Of a stretch of 64,000 nt of DNA, positions 1-10,844 are shown piece by piece. Numbering within the stretch: the stretch's first letter is position 1; each line of letters opens with the position of its first letter. This DNA comes from Undaria pinnatifida. Its lineage: Eukaryota > Sar > Phaeophyceae > Laminariales > Alariaceae. The position numbers and the translations under genes are program-made. The DNA is taken from assembly GCA_012845835.1 (NCBI GenBank), contig JABAKD010000007.1, positions 9,204,223-9,268,222 of the forward strand, given 5' to 3'. The notes beneath the pieces are model-generated. The model was not told the DNA's origin, did not search any database, and worked only from the letters and a program-made list of their open reading frames with translations.

Positions 1-58
1 CCCAAATTGAGGAACCTCAGGAAAAAAAAAGTGGTGCACCTCCATCGCAGCACACGTC
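1..58 (+). repeat. CGATAG-family MITE, 3' end only
   Basis: The end GTGGTGCACCTCCATCGCAG followed by CACACGTC matches the right terminus of the family described at 2600. Confidence 0.55.
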
Positions 59-174
59 CCCGGCTCTGAGTTACTCCTGGGAGGGAGTACGAGAGCAGTG
101 CGAGAATATTAAATGGGATGAAAGAAAAAGAAGAAAGAAAAAAAGTAGGCACAAGCACGTCGTATATATTTTTT

Positions 175-410
175 TTTTTGCTCATCCCATCCATCATCTT
201 CACCCCTTTTTTTTTTCTTTCTATCTCCTTGCCTACACGTAACTCAGATCCAGGGCCGCTAAGCTGGCTCTTCCCCCCCCTCCCCACCACGCCGGCGCGT
301 GCGTTCATTTCTAGCGCGGGAATATTCCATCAGGTTCTTCTTCCCTCGTCGACTCGCATCGAATTGTTGCGCCTACCCACGCTGCCATGATCGGCGCTCT
401 CAGCAGTTGA
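175..410 (+). repeat. family I repeat (CCCTCGTCGACTCGC)
   Basis: GCTCATCCCATCCATCATCT, GTAACTCAGATCCAGGGCCG, TTCCCTCGTCGACTCGCATC and CTACCCACGCTGC. A reverse fragment lies at about 59-135, so the window opens with an inverted pair. Confidence 0.6.
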
Positions 411-462
411 TTCTTTTGATTTTTGATTTCTGATTTTTGCAAAAAAACTCAAAAGTTCGACC

Positions 463-537
463 CACACGGGGTTCGAACCCCCGAACCAACTGCAGCATTC
501 GAGGGTATGATAACCACTAGACCACCGGGGCGATCGG
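463..537 (-). repeat. tRNA-like sequence, SINE head
   Basis: The minus strand has an A-box-like GGTCTAGTGGTTA and a perfect T-arm CGGGGGTTCGAACCCCG. The acceptor stem does not pair well, and the 5' flank GATCGCCCCGGTGG matches the heads of SINEs elsewhere in this window. A decayed tRNA or SINE head is more likely than a working tRNA gene. Confidence 0.5.
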
Positions 538-568
538 CTACCCACCACTGGACCGGATGAACCGCTTT

Positions 569-678
569 ACGGTTCATCGTCCTCAAATTCGCAAAAATGT
601 ATGTACCTGGGAGGCACTCAAGGACGGTTCATCGTTCTCAAATTCGCAAAAATGTATGTACCTGGGAGGCACTAAAGG
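569..678 (+). repeat. 55 bp tandem duplication
   Basis: Two nearly identical units (ACGGTTCATCGTCCTCAAAT ... GGGAGGCACTCAAGG), differing at about two positions. Confidence 0.85.
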
Positions 679-1049
679 ACAGTACATAGGTGATACAGAT
701 AGCGCGAACAAAGAACCCGCGCAAACCGGCAGCTGAACAGCAAAGAAAGCGAAAATTCACGGAAGGAAGGGCAGATGTGTCAGAAGACGGTCAGTCAGGT
801 GGAAACGTCCACCGGTCAAGGGCGTCAAACGGATCGTTCCATACACTAAAACCTAGTAGTTTGCCGTCAGTCAAGGTCAAGTACTGGAAAAATTGCCGTC
901 GGTCAAGGGGTCAAAGTGCCGTCTCCTGACGTGTCTGAGGAAGGGTGCAGGAAAGCCTATTCAAAGAAATTATACCAGGTATTTTTTTCTCAATCGTTGC
1001 TTTCAGATATACACCAACGATGTGTCAGCTTTGAGCTTAGTCGAGGATT

Positions 1050-1830
1050 CCATCAAAACTCCTTTTCGCGAGCTGCATGTATGTGATAGTCCGATCTAGG
1101 ATATGACTGGAGAAATCCAACAATCGCACCCTCGACTTCTTCTGATAAAAAAAAAGAGCGAACAAAACAACAACAACGAAAAACCATGTTCCAAAGATTG
1201 ACAGCACCAAATCTCCAAAAGATGGAAGTTAAAAGATGGAAGTTGTTAGCAAAATAACAAAAAACACGTATTTTTCCTTTTTCGCGACATTTGGGCGCAA
1301 TCTGGAACGAACAAAAAACCAAAACAAAAACGATTACACTCTCCTCGTAGCATCTCGGTTTGAGAGACGACATGTGCCAACAAAACATTTGCTCGCACGG
1401 CACTATGACAGTCTCGCAAGACATACGTACATCATGGCGACACGAATCAGCGTGGTCGTCACCCAAGTTTCCGAGCACGTTCCTTACACGTGCGTCGAAA
1501 AACGAAAAAAGAAGAAGAAAAAATCGCATCTTTTCTCGCATAATACAGCACCACGTAGTTGTTGGTATTTTATACAATTATTCTAAAAAGGACGTCAGCT
1601 GTTAGTGGTTGGTATTTGTGTGCGGTGTTCAGCCCCTAGGGCAGAATTAACCCCTTTGAGACGTAAGAAGAAAAAATTGAAAAAAAAAGACAACAAAACT
1701 GATGATTACTGTGGCAGCGGCCACTCACTGCTGGTTGGGGGGGGGGGGGTGAAAATAGTGGCATACGCAAGAGGACTGAAAGGCTTGCGGTCCGGGGGTC
1801 GCTTTTGATATCTCCTCGCTCTGCAGTAGG
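1050..1830. other. no gene or recognised repeat
   Basis: Homopolymer-rich sequence with a G run at 1738-1749. Nothing coding is supported. Confidence 0.4.
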
Positions 1831-1835
1831 TCTGG

Positions 1836-2008
1836 GTCACTCGCGCGAGTGACATCCCCCCCCCTGCCCCTTTCCACTCTGAAGCTTTCGTGCTGTTTAA
1901 TTTGGCGACATGGGTCCGCGATGGAATGGCAAGCTACGCTGCGCCAAAAAAAAACGCCCAAAGTATTTTGGTCCGCGCGTGAGGTACAGAGTCACTCGTG
2001 CGAGTATG
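1836..2008 (+). repeat. MITE with palindromic ends, copy 1
   Basis: It starts with the perfect 18-base palindrome GTCACTCGCGCGAGTGAC and ends with GTCACTCGTGCGAGT. Inside: AGCTTTCGTGCTGTTTAA and CCGCGATGGAATGGCAAG. Confidence 0.7.
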
Positions 2009-2385
2009 ATGGCTCAAATCTAATAGTGAAAAAAGGGTATGATGACACTACAATAAGGTAGCCTTGGTTACTACAACAGACGCAAAAGAAAGACCAGTAC
2101 GGAACGGGTACAGCGTGGTTGGTCCCTCGTACCGGTGCTGCCGCGCGCCCACGCTACCTACGACTGGCTACTCGTTGACGCTTTGAATAAAAAAAAAATC
2201 GCGAAAAAAAAAAATCGTCGATTTTTTGGGTCGCTATACTATATCCAAGATATATTTAACTCCCAAAAGGGTCAAAACGTCCCCTAATGAAAAAAAAACA
2301 CACACACACACATACACTAAGTCCTAGAAAAAAATTGTCGAAAAGAACGACAGCCAGTGAGAGAGTGCAGTTCTATAAACTTCTA

Positions 2386-2412
2386 AAATAAAATAAAATA
2401 AAATAAAGTAAA
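2386..2412 (+). repeat. AAATA microsatellite
   Basis: Four to five AAATA units followed by AAAGT variants. Confidence 0.8.
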
Positions 2413-2439
2413 GTTCCAATTTTTTTCGTTCTTGTTTTG

Positions 2440-2600
2440 TTCTATTTTCTTTGCTCATCATCCCATCTATTATCTGCTGCGTATTCTTTTTTTTTTTCTC
2501 TTCTTTTTTGCTCTTGCTCTTTCCCTACAGTCGTAACTCAGATACAGGGCCACTCACGAGCAAGCAGGCTTTTCTCTCCTCTCTCCCTCGCTAGTAAACG
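2440..2600 (+). repeat. family I repeat, partial
   Basis: CTCATCATCCCATCTATTAT and CGTAACTCAGATACAGGGCC. Confidence 0.5.
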
Positions 2601-2874
2601 ACGCATGCTACGACATAGAGGTAGCATTTCCGTCTGAAATGGTTTCTGCAAGACGGCGCTCCTCAACTCAAACTCGTAGGAAATTGGCGAAAAAAAACTC
2701 GCACGATTTTTCTCCCTCATTGTACCTCGGCCATGTGTGCGTGGGAGTTTTCATCCGGTGTCGTACAAGCTATTTTTCTACAAAAATCCGTTTTTGGGGG
2801 GGAGAGGTGTTGAGCTCTCAAATCGAGGTGGCGTCTCCGAAAAGAAAGGGTGCACCTCTACCACAGCACGCGTC
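2600..2874 (+). repeat. CGATAG-family MITE, array copy 1
   Basis: Left terminus GACGCATGCTACGACATAGA and right terminus GCACCTCTACCACAGCACGC are inverted repeats. The interior has conserved blocks: CGGCGCTCCT, CCTCGGCCATG, CATCCGGTGT, GAGCTCTCAAATCGAGG. No coding capacity. Length 275 bp. About eighteen copies or parts are visible in the window. Confidence 0.8.
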
Positions 2875-2894
2875 TATACTTAGTACTAGTAAAC

Positions 2895-3176
2895 GACGCA
2901 CGAAACGATCGAGGTACGAAGCACTTTTCGTCTTGAACACTTTCTGTATGGCGGCGCTCTTCAACCCAAAATCGTCTGGGAAAAAAAAAAAATCCTTCTT
3001 CCCGCTCGATTTTTTTGTGGTCGTGGTGTATCTAGGCCATTGGACGTTTCATCCGGGGTGTAGCAATGTTTTTTTTTTTCTTCCTGCAAATCCGTTCTTC
3101 GGGAGAGGTCTTAAGCTCTCAAATTGAGGCGACATCTCCGAAAAGAAGGGGCGCACCTCTTACCACAGCGCGCGTC
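2895..3176 (+). repeat. CGATAG-family MITE, array copy 2
   Basis: Same termini and blocks as copy 1, separated from it by the linker TACTTAGTACTAGTAAAC. The linker recurs before copy 3, so these are tandem units. Confidence 0.8.
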
Positions 3177-3195
3177 TATACTCAGTGCCAGTAAA

Positions 3196-3464
3196 CGACA
3201 CACGCTACGATCTAGAGATAGCACTTTTCGTATTAACAAGCACTTTCTCAATGGCGGCGCTCCTTAACCCAAAATCGTCGGGAAAAAAAAAAATTATGTC
3301 CTTTTTTCTGCCCGATTTTTTTTGTTGGTCGTGGTGTACCTCGGCCATGGGATCTTTATTTCTTTCCTGCCAATTCGTTTTCGGGAGAGGCCTTGAAAAA
3401 GCACCCCAAATGGAGGAACCTCGAAGAAAAAAAAGAAGTAGAGCGCCTCTATCGTGGCACGCGT
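3196..3464 (+). repeat. CGATAG-family MITE, array copy 3
   Basis: Left end GACACACGCTACGATCTAGA, right end GCGCCTCTATCGTGGCACGC. Confidence 0.8.
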
Positions 3465-3467
3465 CCC

Positions 3468-3600
3468 CTAGTACTTGATGCCTTCCATCTTCATCGCGAG
3501 AAGACTTGCCACAGCTATATCAGCCCTTCCTTCCCTCGCCGACTCGCTCACCACCGGAACCAACCCGCCCCCCCCCCACTAATCCCGAGTAGTTGGTAGC
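3468..3600 (+). repeat. family I repeat, partial
   Basis: CATCTTCATCGCGAGAAGAC and CCCTCGCCGACTCGCTCACC. Confidence 0.45.
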
Positions 3601-3790
3601 AAAAAACGACGGCTAGTCACGGGGGGCCATACACAGTAGCCAGGACGTTCGTACGATAAACACAGAAACCCGTGTATCCCTCCTTTTTTTTTCCGGTCAT
3701 ATTTGGTCCTGATTACTACGCCCCCCGCAACAGCAGTAACACTTAACCCAGTATTTGCGGTGGCCGGGCCTGAGGAGGGTAGCTATTAAT

Positions 3791-3830
3791 GGCGGAGGGA
3801 GGGAGGGAGGGAGGGAGGGAGGGAGGGAAG
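3791..3830 (+). repeat. GGGA microsatellite
   Basis: About eight GGGA units in a row. Confidence 0.9.
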
Positions 3831-4039
3831 GCCCCACAAGCAACGCCTCCACACTTTTGCAAGTTTTTATTTTATATTTTGACAATCACTCACCCGCACT
3901 CCCTCTCGATCCCCTCTCGGCACCGCGATCACACACCCACACTCACCCGCGTGGTACGCGATAGAGGTGTTAGTAGCCCTTCTTCCCAAAGCTACGTTGG
4001 GGGGGTCACTTTTCGGGCACGTGTTCGGGGCGGCTCGGG

Positions 4040-4210
4040 ATCACTCGCGCGAGGGACCCCCTCCCTGTTCCCTTGCGGTTTAAAGCTTTCGGGCTGTTTA
4101 AACCTTCAGACACGAATCCGCGATGGAGTGGTAAAAGTTACCGTGCGCCAATCTAAATCGCCTCAAAGTACTTTGGTCCGGGAAGCCGGAGGGTCACTCG
4201 TGTGAGTGGC
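4040..4210 (+). repeat. MITE with palindromic ends, copy 2
   Basis: TCACTCGCGCGAGGGACCCC at the start and GGTCACTCGTGTGAGTGGC at the end, with AGCTTTCGGGCTGTTTAAAC inside. Confidence 0.7.
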
Positions 4211-4554
4211 TCATGCCCGGTCGGTGTAAAAAAAGGTTGCCTCTCCTTTACCCGTAGCCTTGGTATTTTGTCCAAAAATTGCTTTTTTGAATGACGGGGA
4301 GGGGCGCCCGATTGTTCGAATTTATTGTCGGATTTCTTGTTTTGCGAAAATAAAATGTTGTACGAGTACCTTGACCATGTGGGGGGGGGGGGTTGCCCAT
4401 CGAGTGGAACTTAATTTTGCGGTTTACTCGATACCCCCCCCCCCCAAAAAAAAAAAGCGGGTGAGGTGTGTACAAAAGAAAGAGCCCTCCCCATGCGAGG
4501 TGGACCCTCAGCGAAACGATTGAGCATTTTCATCATAGCAATTCATTTGTTTCA

Positions 4555-4870
4555 AATACGCTCCAGCTGCAAGATCGAACAATTCGTCGAAACTCATCCT
4601 TGCAAGCTGTGTGTGTTACTCCGACCGCGCGTATTACTGGGTGTGTGTGTCCTTATGAAGGATATAGGTCGGCGACTCCCCTTAGAACTAGCTCGCACCC
4701 AGGGCCAACGGGGTGATGTTCTAATCAATCTGTGAACGGAAGCAATAAAACCCATCTTTGAGGGCGACAAAAAAAATCTGATGGCTGTGGAAAGCATCAC
4801 TTTACCATGTGTATTATCTATCCTGTAAGTCGCATAACCGGGTATTGTAGATAGCATGCGACTTAGCACC
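4555..4870 (-). repeat. family G repeat (CTTGCAAAGATGAG)
   Basis: Reversed, it reads GACAGGATAG...CTTAATGAGGACACACA-like, GCGCGGTCGGAGTA and CTTGCAAGGATGAGTTTCGA. Four fuller copies exist in the window, about 290-310 bp. Confidence 0.65.
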
Positions 4871-4911
4871 CCCCCCTGACCTGAGCTCTCCAAATCAGTG
4901 CCAGCAGTACT

Positions 4912-4997
4912 TCTTAACCCCTCTAGAGCCCGAAAATCCCTCACTATAATAACTTCAAGTAAATTCGTCCCCAAACAAGGGTTTTCAGTAGTGAAGG
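4912..4997 (+). repeat. 90 bp TTAA-bounded element
   Basis: TTAACCCCTCTAGAGCCC ... GTGAAGGCGTTTTAA. Same family as 6529. Confidence 0.6.
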
Positions 4998-5687
4998 CGT
5001 TTTAACGACGGGGGTGTTCTTCAATTTTTCGCTGACACTCTACCCATCTAATATGCATCCAGCATAACACTCATTGTGCCCGTGCCGGTGCTTCCTACAC
5101 AGAGACGAAGAGAGGCGACCTCGCCGTGGTCACAAAGTTCGATGGAGACGCGTCGAGTTATCACGTTTCTTTTAAGGTTCTTCGCTTTAAGAGCTTGATT
5201 GAGACACCGACCTCCCAAAAAAAAACGGTTTGAAGAAAAATAACAAAACTGCTACGAGTACCGGATGAAAATCATTCCAATGGCCTCGCAGGTATATACA
5301 TATACAAACGAGCACCCTGCAAAAAAAATAAGCTATTTCTGGCGATTTTAGGGTTAAAAGAGCACAGTATTTCAGAAACCATTTTCGGACGAAATGTGCT
5401 TCCTCTTTCGTACCACGTATCCGTCGAGACAGAGAGAGACATACATCGCAAACACACCCGCAAGGCGATTGGGCCATGCCTTGTGAACCGCAACGAACAC
5501 GCGGGCGAAAACAAAGACGCCTCAAGCCAGCTCAGCGCAGGGACCATTCTTGCAACAAAAAACGAAAAAAAAAAAATAACTCACAGAGCAGTAGTGTAGT
5601 GGTGGGCGCGCCACGGAAGGGTACTGGCTGTGTACCTCTTATTGGCCGAGGATAAAACAATATATTTTATTTTTCTGGGCCATCCCA

Positions 5688-5806
5688 TGCTAAGAGTGCA
5701 GCATATTCTAAGAATTTTCTGAGCTCCTACCATTGGAGGAGCTAGCTCAATACCAACACCATCACCCGAAACATGACTCGGAAGGCATTCCTTCGCGCAA
5801 CCCGAC
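5688..5806 (+). repeat. family P repeat (TTCTAAGAATTTTCTGAGC)
   Basis: TTCTAAGAATTTTCTGAGCT, GGAGGAGCTAGCTCAA and CATTCCTTCGCGCAACCCG. Matching sequence is at 24004-24135, with a weaker match at 38165-38290 and a reverse one near 58960-59095. Confidence 0.55.
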
Positions 5807-5875
5807 CGAGAAGCGTCCATCATGCCCTGATCCAAAAGAAAATTATGCTCGATTTTTATTAGATGATTCGCGAGC

Positions 5876-6193
5876 TACACGATAGAGGTATGATCACTTT
5901 TTTTGGCTAAAATATTTTCTGAATTTGACAGGGCGCTCCTTGATCCAAAATCGTAAAAAAAATGCCAATCTGCCATTTTTTCTTTGTTTTTGGCAATGAT
6001 GATTCTTGTTGCGTACCTAGGCCAGGGCGAGATTTTTCATCCGCGATGAAGCATTTTTTTTTTTTCTTCTTTTTTCCAAATACCAGGGTAATATTTGTTT
6101 GGTGCAAGAAGGGACGTGTCTTGGCCTCCCAAAACTGGGGAACCTCAGGATAAAAAAAAAGCGGTGCTCTTCTATCGCCGCACGCGACGCGTC
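5876..6193 (+). repeat. CGATAG-family MITE
   Basis: It starts CTACACGATAGAGGTATGAT and ends TTCTATCGCCGCACGCGACG. Interior blocks are conserved. Confidence 0.7.
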
Positions 6194-6302
6194 CAAAACC
6201 GTTAGTTGTCACTTGAGGAGCTCAAAGCGTACCAGGTAACAATTTTACCAACACTACCAACATTACAAGTACCAGAAACGTTTTGGTAAAAAAAAAAAGG
6301 AA

Positions 6303-6677
6303 GACGAGTGCTACGATAGAGATAAGCACGATTTTCTTTTTTTTCTTGTCCGATTTTTTTTTCTGAATGACGGGGCTCCCTAACCCAAAGTCGTCGGAAA
6401 AACAAAAAAAATTAAACTTTTTTTATTTTCGGCCTGATTTCTCGACGTGTACCTACCTACCCAGGCCATGGGATTTTGTATCCGATGGCGGTTTTATTTT
6501 TCTCCAAATCAGTTTTTGAGAGAGATGTTAACCCCTTCAGAGCCCCCGAACCCCTCCCTGTACTAAATCCAAGTAATTTTGTCCCCAAAAACGGGTTTCC
6601 AGTTGTAAAGGGGTTAAGCTCTTAAATTGAGGAACCTCAGAAAAAAAGTGGTGCGCCTCTATATCGTAGCATGCGTC
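6303..6677 (+). repeat. CGATAG-family MITE with a TTAA element inside
   Basis: Left end GACGAGTGCTACGATAGAGA, right end CTATATCGTAGCATGCGTC. The 90 bp TTAA-bounded element at 6529-6616 interrupts it. Confidence 0.75.
6529..6616 (+). repeat. 90 bp TTAA-bounded element, clearest copy
   Basis: TTAACCCCTTCAGAGCCCCC at one end and CAGTTGTAAAGGGGTTAA at the other form short TIRs with TTAA at both tips. Inside are CCCTCCCTGTACTAAATCCA and ACGGGTTTCCAG. TTAA tips suggest mobilisation by a piggyBac-type transposase (inference). Confidence 0.75.
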
Positions 6678-6889
6678 AAAGTGCGAACCCACACCGTGGG
6701 AAAACTCCCGATTCCAACGCAAACCCTACTCCACCGGAACCGGAGCCCTCCGAATCAATAATCAACACCAGGAATTTCTTACCGATGTATACGACGTAGT
6801 GGTGGACGGGTCTAAGCGGGTACACACACAGCGGCGACTAAATACATTAATGCCCGCGGACCCTCTCCCCAAAATTTAATCCTGACCTT

Positions 6890-7045
6890 TTAACGCTATA
6901 CCTACAATGGGACCCGAAGGGTGCGCCAGCTAGCGTTGGGCTGCGAAAGCAACTGAGTTAAATCGACACACGACGCGCATGAAAATACGTGGAAGTGTGG
7001 TGAGGTAAAGCTTTATTTTTCCTCATCCGCCGGAGGATAAAAAAA
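6890..7045 (+). repeat. family K repeat (GAAAATACGTGGAAG)
   Basis: GCCAGCTAGCGTTGGGCTGC, AATCGACACACGACGCGCAT, GAAAATACGTGGAAGTGTGG and CTCATCCGCCGGAGGATAAA. The A run at 7039-7062 follows. Confidence 0.6.
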
Positions 7046-7059
7046 AAAAAAAAAAAAAA

Positions 7060-7790
7060 AAACTTGACCGTTTTTTTTCCCCCCGAGAAGTGGTTCGAAC
7101 ATGGTCAAACATTGGTTTTTTGAACTACACGACGAGCCCTTTGATCCCTGCTGGCGACCCCGCCCTCCCTCACAATCTGATCCCACCATAGACCTGAGCG
7201 CCTCCGAATCAGCACCAGCGACTCTTACCGGTAAAAAGCACAAAGTCGTGGCCCAGCCTAAGAGGGCTAAGCTTTTCATGAGCCTAGAATCACACTTTGA
7301 CCAAACCCCTTTTGGTTGATCTCACAGGTAGCTGAAGTGAATTTCTCGTTTTTTTTCAATTGTTTGAATATGTTCCGATAAACTGTTTGAACACATTCAT
7401 TCCGAGAATTTTTTTTTTTTTCCAAACATTTTTCAACGAATTATGTTCGGAAACCACGCGACGAACCATCTGCGCCCCCTCTCGGCACCAAAAAACAAAA
7501 AATGTTACACATGCGCAGGCAGCATGCGGTCGCGGATATTCTTTTTTCATGAGCAGAGCAGGCGATTGCTACGAAAGTAAAACTCTTTCGCGGGCGACGT
7601 TTATTAAAAGCGACGGGTTGGGGCTGCATACAAAAACACGAAACAAATGCTTTCTTTCTCTCCGCACCCGCTACTCTAAAATCGACAGCAGGCAATTGAG
7701 CACATTCCGAGCATCTAAACCTTGACCCCCTATCCCTTACCCCCCCGAAAAAAACGTCTCCAATGCCTTGGAGGACAAAAGACATCAGGC
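7060..7790. other. no gene or recognised repeat
   Basis: Open frames exist but none has a recognisable motif, and no match to the other families was noticed. Confidence 0.3.
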
Positions 7791-7919
7791 TAGACTGCGT
7801 TCTAGTGAATCCGTGCTACGATAGAACCGAGGACCAACACCGGCATGGGTAGCCCAAGTAAGGGTGAACCGTAACTGCACCAAGTCCGCCGGAAGGCTTT
7901 TTTTCCGATGGCCGGGGGT

Positions 7920-8445
7920 GTTGTTCGTGAGTAAGCTTGCTTGCGCAAGTGCCACACTTCCCGGAGGGGCGCCCTTCCGGGTGGCTATCTCCACCGCACC
8001 CTGGTCCCCAGGGATCAGGTCGGGTCGACATGCTCACGCATCCGTATACCAAAGCAGCTTGCGCTGCTGGAGTAGTAACGGTGACCGCCGGCAGGGACAG
8101 CTCGCGCTCTCGCCACCACGGAAACTGAAGGATACGCCAGCTAGCGCCGGGTTGCGAATACGGTCGAGTCAAATCGACACACGACATGCATGAAAATACG
8201 TGCAAGTGCGGTGAGCTTAACCCCATTTAGATTCCCAAATCCCTTCCCGTACTAATTCCGAGAAAAATTTCCCCCGAACGGGTCTCCAGTTGTAAGAGCG
8301 TTAACGATTTTACCACTGGAAACCCTTTTTGGGGACAAAATTACTCGGATTTAGGAAAGGGAAGGATTTGGGGTTCTAAAGGGGTTAAGCTTTATTTTTC
8401 CCCATTCGCCTGGGGAAAATAAAATTACAAAAAAAAATATACCAG
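7920..8445 (+). repeat. family K repeat, long copy, split by TTAA elements
   Basis: It includes CTTGCGCTGCTGGAGTAGTA, GACCGCCGGCAGGGACAGCT, GCCAGCTAGCGCCGGGTTGC and GAAAATACGTGCAAGTGCGG. After the two TTAA elements it resumes with CATTCGCCTGGGGAAAATA. Confidence 0.65.
8215..8390. repeat. two TTAA-bounded elements head to head
   Basis: Copy 1 (8215-8303, plus) and copy 2 (8304-8390, minus) share the central TTAA. Together they interrupt a family K repeat, whose halves read GTGAGCTTAA and TTAAGCTTTATTTTTCC. Confidence 0.65.
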
Positions 8446-8979
8446 GTATATATATATATATACTTCGAAGTATACAGGCGAGGAGCGAGCGCCCCCGTCG
8501 AAGCCAGAAAAAAAAGAAACGGCCAAAAAAATGCAACGACTATATCAGCGGGAGCACGCGGACCAGAATCCCAGAGGCTACACTCTTAGAAAGGCCAGAA
8601 AGAAAAACAGATCGATCGGGGTATTGAGATTTCTGTACGAATCGATATTATGACATTTCTTTTCGCACACTTTTTTTCGCTTGTTTGGTTTTAGTGTAGC
8701 CCCCTGCCCCGGGCTCTCGAAAAGAGCAGCTGCAGTGTGGCCGTCGATATTTTTCTTTTCGTTCCCCGCTGAATACATGTATGAAAAAACACGCACGCAA
8801 AAACAACAAAACAACAACAATAACACCACCAACAACAATCAATCAGTCAGCAGACTACTCTCTTTCCGCAGTTTGAGACCGCAGAGCTCGTCTCTTTATT
8901 AGCTGGTATTAATAGAAGGCATCGACTACGACACTGCTTGGGCTGGATGCAGATGGGTGGAAACATCAGTTGAATGTCA

Positions 8980-9240
8980 AGAACACACACCAACACCTTT
9001 CCAACTGCTGAGAGCTCCTACGCAGCGTGGGTAGGTACAATTCGACGCGAGTCGACGAGGGAAGAAAAAGCTGGATGCTTCTCGCGATAAAAATGGAGGC
9101 ACGTGCGCCGTAGTGGGGAGGGGGGAGGAGGGCCCGCTACGTGGCCCCGGATCTAGGTTACTACTACTGGGAGGGAGGGAGGGAAGGCGAGAGTAGTGCG
9201 AGGAGAATAAATGGGATGAAGGAAAAAAATAGTAGTACGA
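8980..9240 (-). repeat. family I repeat
   Basis: Reversed copy with GAGAGCTCCTACGCAGCGTG, GACGCGAGTCGACGAGGGAA and AATAAATGGGATGAAGG. Confidence 0.65.
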
Positions 9241-9362
9241 GTAGACGGGGGGTGGAAATATAAGTTTAATCCCACCAGGCGTTGAATTGCACGTACGTGC
9301 AAGAAGAGATTGGCACGTAAACTCCATACTGCCCCTGCCGGCCTCGAGAGCAGACCTCCAAC

Positions 9363-9428
9363 CCCCCAAAGGGTTAGGGTTGGGGTTAGGGTAAAACAAC
9401 AACAACAAGGGTTAGGGATAGGGTCAGG
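9363..9428 (+). repeat. interstitial telomere-like GGGTTA repeat
   Basis: GGGTTAGGGTTGGGGTTAGG is followed, after a short CAA stretch, by GGGTTAGGGATAGGGTCAGG. This is TTAGGG-type sequence, degenerate. A similar patch is at 55240-55292. Confidence 0.6.
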
Positions 9429-9614
9429 TCTGGGCGGCGCAACCGTCGTTTTGTGCGGACCTGCATATACGGAGCCGCCATACATGAATCGCTGTGGAAT
9501 TCACGTGCAAACAAATCTAAAAACCCTTGCACGAACATACGTGCAACTTCGCGGGGGCCCGTTTAAATCAATGACCTGAGTATCACGCCGCAGTATATTC
9601 AGTCAGTATATCGT

Positions 9615-9616
<2 letters not shown>

Positions 9617-9648
<32 letters not shown>

Positions 9649-9650
9649 CC
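9617..9650 (+). repeat. CAA microsatellite
   Basis: About eleven CAA units. Confidence 0.9.
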
Positions 9651-9747
9651 CTTATCGAATGATAGTACGCGTCATCCATACGTGAGCTCTTGGTCCTTTT
9701 CTCTCCCGATTCTCACCATTCTCTAAAAACATCACCGTACAGACGGT

Positions 9748-9885
9748 GCGCAATACGACCGCCTTATGGGGAGAAGCCGCCTTATTCACTTCACTTGTGA
9801 GCGCAATCACCCAGTCGCGGCAAGGGATGTCAACCGCCTTATATCGGTATACCGCCTTACTTAAGCTGCCGCCTTAGTGGGGACC
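9748..9885 (-). repeat. AAGGCGGT repeat, copy 1
   Basis: Reversed, it reads AAGTAAGGCGGTATACCGAT, then AATAAGGCGGCTTCTCCCCA and TAAGGCGGTCGTATTG, in the same order as the copies at 10.2 and 20.5 kb. Confidence 0.65.
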
Positions 9886-10218
9886 CATACTATCAATAAC
9901 TGTAGTCGATTGGGAGATTTTCGTTTTCGTTTTCGTTTTTTTTTTTACATTGTGTCTTTCTACGGTAGTCCCCCCAGCTTTTCCTCAAGGGAATCGTCGG
10001 TTTAGGAACCAGCTCCCCTTACCATCCCGACGTCATCGTCCGATGGTGCTTTGCCAACAAGAACATAGCTGAAGGTCTTTTGTTCATACCTGGTAGCATT
10101 CTTCCTCGCGTCGAGCAGCCATGAAATATTCGTTAGAGGAAAAAGAAGAAAAAAAAACGCGTTTTTTTAGGGGGGCTATCATTGTAGAATCAGTCCATTG
10201 CAGCAATTCTTACCATAA

Positions 10219-10390
10219 TAGCAAGTATACAGTAAGGCGGTACCCCGATAGAAAGCGGTCAAAATCGCTTGGCGCTGGGAAGTTGCACCGATAGCCTGGA
10301 ACGAACAAGGTGACTTGCCCCAACCTTGGGCGGTTGATATTGCTCTAAGGCTCTGGCACACCACCGCCTGAATACTGGGAGACCCCTACA
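10219..10390 (+). repeat. AAGGCGGT repeat, copy 2
   Basis: AGTAAGGCGGTACCCCGATA, CAAAATCGCTTGGCGCTGGG and GCACACCACCGCCTGAATAC. With copy 1 it forms an inverted pair 330 bp apart, perhaps the two ends of one element. Confidence 0.6.
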
Positions 10391-10689
10391 GCAGTAACCG
10401 AAGCCGTAAAATTGAGGTCGTGCCAAAATGAACGCCAACGGGCCAAGAGCCCACGAGGATCTTTCTATCTGATGATCTGATTACCTCGTATAGGTTTGTG
10501 TTTTTGGCCATTCGTTCTTACATTCGGTTTTGCAGTTGAACTCCCCGTTTACATATATATATATATATATATATAGATTACACGGCTCACAGCTCACGGG
10601 TCCCGGAACACGTCGATGTCCAACGCTACGCAATGAAAAAAAAACGATTCTGCTAAATTGAAAAATAAGTTTGATTTTCCCGATTCAAT

Positions 10690-10795
10690 TGCCGAAGGGG
10701 CCGGTCGCCCCGCCGGTGGTCTGGCATGCTGGTGGCGAACCTCGAACACTACTACTGGATAAGATTAGGGGGTCAGGGGTTCAAATCTCGGTATG
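10690..10795 (+). repeat. second tRNA-like SINE head
   Basis: GGTCGCCCCGCCGGTGGTCT opens like the other SINE heads, and GGGGTTCAAATCTCGG is a B-box. It directly precedes a full SINE. Confidence 0.5.
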
Positions 10796-10844
10796 GAGAT
10801 TTGTTTTTCCAGAGACACCACCGGGTGAATTGGCGCTTCATATA

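Noticed and set aside
463..537. Functional tRNA gene on the minus strand
   Set aside because: T-arm and box motifs are good but the acceptor stem does not pair, and the flank matches SINE heads.
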